Position numbers and translations under genes: made by a program
NCBI GenBank assembly: GCA_037903475.1
Contig: JBAJFG010000451.1
Span: 310,001-374,000, forward strand
DNA: 64,000 bases
DNA from: Ancylostoma caninum
Lineage: Eukaryota > Nematoda > Chromadorea > Rhabditida > Ancylostomatidae
Direction of reading: 5' to 3'
In this document: in pieces, positions 58,092-64,000 of the stretch
Layout: each line of letters begins with the position of its first letter
How positions within the stretch are numbered: the stretch's first letter is position 1
Notes under the pieces: model-generated
Database searches by the model: none
Told to the model about the DNA's origin: nothing
Seen by the model: only the letters and a program-made list of their open reading frames with translations

Positions 58092-58456
58092 TTAGGTTGA
58101 GCAATAATTTCGTGCGGTTTTTTTTTCAACTCAAATTTTTACGAGGATTTGATCCAACTCCGATAGCCTATCATAGGCCATCTTGTAGCGCTGGTTTTGC
58201 TCTTTACAAATATTATAACCAATTTCCCCAATTCCCGCTACTTCAGAGAGATCGAGTTTCGGCTGACAGGTGCATCTTGTTCTGTACGTACAATTCGTAG
58301 AATGATAAGACGAATTTTCGCAAGGACTTGCTCTAGGTGTGGAGAATAGGTACTGCGGGTATTAACTTTCGAAAAAAACCCAGGTTGAAGTGCACCACCT
58401 CGTGTAAACACACTGAATGCTCAGAAAAAACCGCACGAACTTACTGCCCAACCTAA
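58092..58456. mobile_element. Mariner-type MITE (365 bp)
   Basis: The left end TTAGGTTGAGCAATAATTTC and the right end (reverse complement TTAGGTTGGGCAGTAAGTTC) form terminal repeats of about 30 bp that continue into CGTGCGGTTTTT. TA flanks both ends (58090-58091 and 58457-58458). The ends match the general mariner terminus; the interior is too short for a transposase. Confidence 0.86.
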
Positions 58457-59704
58457 TATAAACACCTGAACAAAAGGTGGTTCTCAAATCAAAAGAAAAT
58501 GCCCCAGATTGAAAAATATATCAAAGCAATTACATATTTTACTACATAATTTCCATAAAAAGGAATTATAGCTCTCAAGGAAAAGTGGAACTGCGGCTCA
58601 GGCACAGCTGGGAGAGTAGCGAGGAGTACGCATCTCCTAAGAAACTAATCATCCAGATGCGGCCTCCTCTTGCTCCTGTACACAAAAGTACAAAGAATGA
58701 CGCAGGATATCGAATGCCGTCAGCATTCTCAGGATAAGCCTAGTTCGCTGCTGGACTTCCTTACTCGGATTGGCGAAGGGATCTAATTTTTCTGTGTTCT
58801 GACCTCTCGCAAAGAGGAAATCCTCACTTATTTATTTATTCATTTATTCATTCAAATACATTCGAGGACCAAAATGGAAAAAAACAAACAAACAGGGACA
58901 TCAATAACACAAATTCCGATTTCTGTACTAATTATGAAGGATCAAACCAAACAGTATCACCTTCCTCATGTGATCAGAGGCCCCACTGACGGGATATCAG
59001 ATCGCTCTCCTCCTACGGAAGGTGAAAAGGTCCCCAACCGAGATACTGTTCTCAAAAACCAGAACGCGTCTTGCTAAGCCTAGAGCAACCAAGGCTAGCC
59101 CGGCCCACTTGACCCAGGACGAACGAATTTTTGACGAGATTTCCATGACCACAGAAGAAGTAAACATTGGTGGTTGGTTTTTTGTATTTCTTGCATCACT
59201 AACCAAAACCACTGGTCAGAGATTTATCGGTTTAAGCCAAGAAGCCAACTCCAGTTTCAAGGAAAAAACTTATTTTCAGCGATTCGTAGTGTCTAACCAG
59301 ACTTCAGTTCATCCTCACGGCTGTAATGTTCACTAGGAAAATATGATGACAGCGTTAGTGACTACTCTCTGAACACAGCCACTAACATTGTTGCGAGATT
59401 GAGGAGGATACGTGCATTTCCACAAGAATTCCACGACCACCTCGCGACGTGTAATAATGAGTGGCATACCACCATATGGTGACCACAAAAACTTCACAAT
59501 AGAAGACGTACTTGCACTATGGGCACGTGAGTGGCACGTTCTTGTCAACATCTGGGAATTGATCCATTCATCAACAAATTCACAGACAATACTGCTAGGT
59601 ACCACAAATTTCGTTTGTTTTCGCAATTACAGAGAGAAATGAAACCAAAATAAGTGGAGATTTTGGTCAAAAGCCAAAAGAAAGTGAAATTTATTCATTT
59701 ATTA
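58457..59704. other. Unassigned intergenic DNA
   Basis: Overlapping frames at 58997-59642 on both strands carry no identifiable domain. Confidence 0.35.
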
Positions 59705-60869
59705 CAGTCGCGGTCAAAAAGATATGATCAGCGACATTTCGACAAGTGGATTTTCCGCTATAACTGACCCTTGAGCTATCCTGATGAATTTTCGATATGT
59801 ATTGTAATTGGATATATCATTCATCACTTAGTTCCCCTACTGCACCGAAGGTCTACATGTGTGGGCTTGGCTGATTTGGCGGACCTACGTACTAAGTTGG
59901 TACCCGGAATCGAATATGCCCTATCGGCTTGCAATGTTGGTGGGCCACTGCTACTGGTGTCAACTTACCGAATCCCTCCCCCCTTATCCCCATGTTTCCA
60001 TTATCGCAACAATGTCTATCCTTTAGACCATGAATATTTCTCATTGTCGACCGATAACGAAGGAATTAGTTAATTAATTAATTGAAGCTCTTTGGGGTTT
60101 CCTAATAGCGACTTATCTGGAAACTCAATTGTAGTGGTGTTATTAAGCCTCAACATCAATTTCCTCGCATTCTTTTGATTTCTTCCAGTATCTTCACTAC
60201 CATCTTCTGAGAAAGATGAAGAGTCGACACAGATAAGGCACATAATAGGCTATTTTTCCGCCAGATGTCACAGCTGCACTTTCTTTTGCTGCTCAAATGT
60301 GAGGACCAAAGCAAGTAGTCAAATTCACCCAATAAAGCTTTTTCACTGTATCCGAAGAATATTGACAGTGTTACAGTTCCTAATCCTATGTCAGAATAAT
60401 TGATAGTGGTGGATATCATAGAAATATCCCTCGTCGGAAGGGTTTTCTTTTATACGAGATCTTTTAATGTAGTAGGATTACTAGAAGCTCATTTTTCCCA
60501 CTTTTTTGTCCCTTTTGGTAATCCCAATTTTTATTCAAAGATAACAGCTACAGAACAAGATTATTACAGCGAATTACTCACTCAAGACACGAGTTAGAAT
60601 AATTCTTTTGCAAATCGAAATGAGACGATACAAACGAGGAATCATCATTGCGAAAGTGATGAATTTAAACTTGGAGCGTGATAGTTCTGTTTGGAAGCAG
60701 TTTTGGTCAATGTTATGCAGCGAAAGAAAAGAGTACTTCGACCCCCATAATATCCTAAAATTTCGGCCGAGTAGCTCAATCCCAAGTTAAGTTATAAGGA
60801 AAAGTTCCATCTTCAACATGTCACTGATCATATGTACATACATACATAGTATCTTAGTGACCGCGACTG
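59705..60869. mobile_element. Tc1-like element, non-autonomous or decayed (1165 bp)
   Basis: The left end CAGTCGCGGTCAAAAAGATA and the right end (reverse complement CAGTCGCGGTCACTAAGATA) differ at only two positions in 20, with TA immediately outside both (59703-59704 and 60870-60871). The CAGT...GGTCAAAAAGATA pattern is a typical Tc1 terminus. No intact transposase motifs could be read inside. Confidence 0.86.
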
Positions 60870-62887
60870 TAGTGCCCTTGAATGTCCAGGTGTCGTGAGT
60901 TTTGATCCGCTATAACGAATAAAAAATTAACCACACAGATATGATAGCAACATGTACACTATCGCTTTCACTATCGCGTACGCTTTCTTTAAACGGGGGA
61001 CAGTGCCTCTCTTCAAGTGAAAGTCAAATTTCAAAGGATAGTCGCAGGAAATCACAAAATTTAGGTTCTTTTAAAGAGAATGAGGGTACAAGGAGGTCAA
61101 TAAGGGTATCAACGAGCGATGCTGCAATTTCCAACTGCTTTTTTAAATACAGCTCATGTTTCCCATCATACAACTTTCAAGTCAAACGAAAGGCGCATAG
61201 GACCGCAACCCAAGGAGTGGGCGTTTCCTGTCCCTCATCAATGACAGTTGCAAAGAGGCAAAGTGCATCTTCGATGCGTCTTCCACCACGCTGCAAACAT
61301 CCGTCGCTGAAACGCAGTCAGCGCTGTAAATTTTCGACGTCACTAGCAACCTGCAGAAAAAGCAGAACTTGCTCAAAATCTCTCTTTCAAAGGGGTAAAA
61401 ATAGCAGTTGCAGCAAAACCAACAACTATCCAGCTAAACAGGAGTTATTCACATACGGAGACGTGCATAGAAAACAAAAAAATCCGAGAAAAATGAAAGC
61501 TGCAAAAAAGTGCACGAATATTGTGCAACGGACGTGCAAAAGTACAGCCAGTGTTGTCTGAGCTAAGACAGATTGCTTCGAGAAATGTAAAGAGACAGAG
61601 TTCGAGAGCTGATGGTGGTGGAGATGTACTTAAAGCAGAGTCTCACGCATTCTCGATCGGGCCTATTGAAAAAATCTTGGACTCTTCCGACACGCTGATT
61701 AAAATGGTAGAAGCGAAATGTCCCAGAATGGTTGAAAAACAGCACTAGAGAGGACCACGTAACTGCGCTTTGGATTTCCACCAGATGAAGAGGCCAGGAG
61801 TAAAAATCTCGAAAATTTGTAACTACGACGGGTAAGATTTGTGAAAAAGAGAAGTCTTCACAAAGTGGAACGATCTCTTGAATCCAACCATGGATCCAGT
61901 GATTTTCTCAAGTCAGAGAGGGCCATGTGTCCACTTAAAGGTGGGTGATGACCAATACGTGTTGCAGGAGTTTCGTCACTGTTTGGAAAGGAAGCTCCAC
62001 CAGATTTCAATAACACTCATTCTATTAGTGTTTTATTATTACATGTTTTGTTCTCTTAGATACGAGGAGGTACTGTCTATCTTGTACGTACCTAGATTAT
62101 ATCAGTATGGTAAAAATAGTAGAAAAACACCCGAAAGGGAATACGTTAATTTGTTTACTCGGGGAACGCTTAAAATAGTAAAATAAAGTCTGTTCAGGAT
62201 TAATAGTTGCTAGGCAACAACGGCTGCTAGGTAAGGTAATTAATTTAAATTAGCTATTCTTTTGCCTTTTCTAACGGGATGATGACCTGAAGAGTTCTCT
62301 AGAAATTGGGAGTCCCACTAACTGATAACAGAATTCTCTCATCCGTTAGTCACTCTCGTTTAATTTTGATTCCAGGCATTTCTTTTCACCTTTGACTGTT
62401 TAGGTACTTTGACAGATTAAGTACTAACCTTATTTAATTCTCTTATAATTTAATTTGGAATTGAGATTAATAGGTAAAAATGGAAAAAATTTGACATGTA
62501 CATAATCACCTTGATTTCGGGGAAAAACGCCAAATCAAGTAAGACAAGTGTTACATCGATGTTGTGCCCAAGTTTTTTGCAGAATAAGATTTATCTTTGA
62601 ATAAATATCATGTATTCGAAGAATATTCATGGAGCAGCACCAAGGATGCAAGTTGTCGCATGAAATAATGCAAAATGTGAAGCAAATACGCGGTGATTCC
62701 ATAAATTATAATGCACTTAATAACCTAGGAAACGGAGAGAGGGCACGTGGATAACGTAAAAGGCGAAATCCTCGTGAAGTGAAGGACGAGAGCCATGCCA
62801 AGGCTTAGTTATGTCTGGCAAAAAGCGACGCCGTGCCTGGATCGAGCGGACGCGAAGCGTTGTAAAACGCGGACATTTGTAAATAAT
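60870..62887. other. Mostly unassigned DNA with coding-like stretches at 60.9-61.8 kb
   Basis: A 206-codon basic, Ser/Lys-rich plus-strand frame (60941-61561) overlaps other open frames with equally protein-like composition (for example SLINDSCKEAKCIFDASSTT in a second frame, and a 61521-61748 frame ending PRMVEKQH). No intron of workable length joins them. This may be a frameshifted processed pseudogene or a gene with unresolved exons. No family recognised. Confidence 0.25.
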
Positions 62888-63510
62888 CTAGCGACATCCG
62901 TGTGCAGCAGTGAAAATGTCGTAGGGATACGCTGACGGTGGTAAGAAACATACTTCTTGCCTTGTACTGCGTATACTGAAGGAGATAGTTAAGAAATTGG
63001 CTTCAAACAGAGTTTTTGGAAAAATTTCCGGCGGAAAATTGATGACTCTATAAAACGAGCCACGTGAAAATGAAGATAAATGGATCTTGAAAGTTTTTCC
63101 ATGACTAGGAGGCGTAGAGCCTCGCAGCGAGGCAATGAGTTGTGGGCGTGGCATCATAGCAGTTGTCTCGGCCGAAATGTTTTGAACACGAGACACTTCA
63201 AGGGTGGTAAATGCACGAGTGCTTCTCTTGAGATTAATTTCTGACAATTCAAATCTTTAAGAACAAAGCTTCGTGGCAATTAAGCCATTTCTTAATTATT
63301 TGCATAAATTTCACTTCACTAATATGGTCCTATCAGCTCTGCGCCCAACAAGAAGGCTGTGGAAAAGAGAAACGACTAAACGGCATTCACACAGTTACTG
63401 CAAATTCCAGGGCAGAGATTTAGCATCAGAACTACCCATGCTAAACTTCTTAACATACTCAATTTTACCCTTCACCTTACCCATACGTGCCGTTAGCTAT
63501 ACCTAACAAC

Positions 63511-63771
63511 CAAAGCCGGACTCTGAAAATGGGCGCGAAGGGGGGGGGAGGGTCTCCGCCACATTGGGGGCCCAGATTGAAAATAAAATTAATGAAAATG
63601 TCATTTATAGTTCTGGATATTTAATGAAAATTATTATATTTTAAAAATTGTGATAAAAACAAATGATTAAAATTGAACTCAAACAAGATTTTTTTGTATC
63701 GTAAAGTGATTTCAAAAATTTGGCGACCCAATATCGGGGGGCGCCTCTCCCCCCTCCTGCGTCCGCAACTG
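63511..63771 (+). mobile_element. hAT-type MITE, copy 3 (about 261 bp)
   Basis: Same order as copy 1: a G-rich start, GGGTCTCCGCC then GGGGGCCCAGATTGAAAATA, an AT-rich core, TTGGCGACCCA, a C-rich end and CCTGCGTCCGC. The left terminus is mutated. The flanks CTAACAAC and CCAACAGC agree at 6 of 8 bases, a decayed 8-bp duplication. Confidence 0.8.
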
Positions 63772-64000
63772 CCAACAGCTACCCATGGGTAATGAAAGCC
63801 AAGGGTGTGAAACTACCGAAATTTAGCGAGGCTCAGTGGTCGACGCACCTCACACGCACATTATCACCTGTGTGGACAAGATAGAACAAGAAGCAAGAGG
63901 TTTCGACAAAAATGAGAACAGTGGTATCGACGACATGTGTGGATGCGCAGACAGTCAGAGTGTCACATTGCATGTGATGTCGCGCGTGCTGTGAGTCTTC
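63772..64000. other. Unassigned end of window
   Basis: No feature recognised. Confidence 0.4.

Noticed and set aside
60941..61561. A single 206-residue protein gene
   Set aside because: Other frames in the same stretch look at least as protein-like, and no start context or family supports this one, so it is kept only as an unresolved region.
1..64000. CRISPR array, operon-type bacterial features, SL RNA or rRNA genes
   Set aside because: The sequence is eukaryotic with spliceosomal introns; no spaced direct repeats, SL1-like sequence or rRNA segments were seen.

Overview
The window looks like nuclear DNA from a nematode, most likely a clade V (rhabditid or strongylid, hookworm-like) species. 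The ribosomal protein L8 gene translates very close to the nematode version. Introns carry nematode-type TTTCAG 3' splice sites, and several genes have a 3' splice acceptor 3 to 30 bases before the ATG with no visible upstream coding exon, as expected for spliced-leader trans-splicing. The sequence is AT-rich, gene-poor and loaded with DNA-transposon and retroelement debris. The species call is inference.

Four genes can be modelled exon by exon with consistent splice phases. (1) A plus-strand gene for a 96-residue single-pass membrane protein (31753-32103, 2 exons). (2) RPL8/uL2 on the minus strand (33264-35919, 5 exons, 260 residues). (3) A plus-strand gene for a 178-residue single-pass membrane protein (40045-41914, 3 exons). 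(4) A ten-exon minus-strand gene (46194-54658) for a 453-residue member of the sterol reductase / lamin B receptor (ERG4/ERG24) family, complete from its RS-like N-terminus to its PGIY C-terminus. Its long introns hold at least six repeat insertions. Weaker candidates are a von Willebrand A-like gene or relic at 37851-38872 and isolated exon-like stretches near 14.5, 16.4, 24 and 61 kb.

The left half (1-31 kb) is almost entirely repeats and unassigned DNA. It contains a LINE 3' remnant, a broken mariner transposase, two hammerhead-ribozyme-like motifs typical of Penelope-like retroelements, a dispersed repeat with 118-bp tandem units and a (CATA)n/(CAAA)n tail, a hAT-type MITE family (three copies in the window), several Tc1/mariner-type elements with TA flanks, and a tRNA-derived SINE. 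The right half has a 1.13-kb hAT-like element with a perfect 8-bp target duplication, a GC-rich 0.32-kb terminal-inverted-repeat element with a diverged second copy, a second TA-flanked MITE family, a Penelope-like GIY-YIG remnant and a 1.17-kb Tc1-like element.

The four genes do not form a pathway. RPL8 is housekeeping. The sterol-reductase-like protein would sit in the ER or inner nuclear membrane. The two small membrane proteins are unrecognised. No operon is evident: the genes lie far apart and on both strands.
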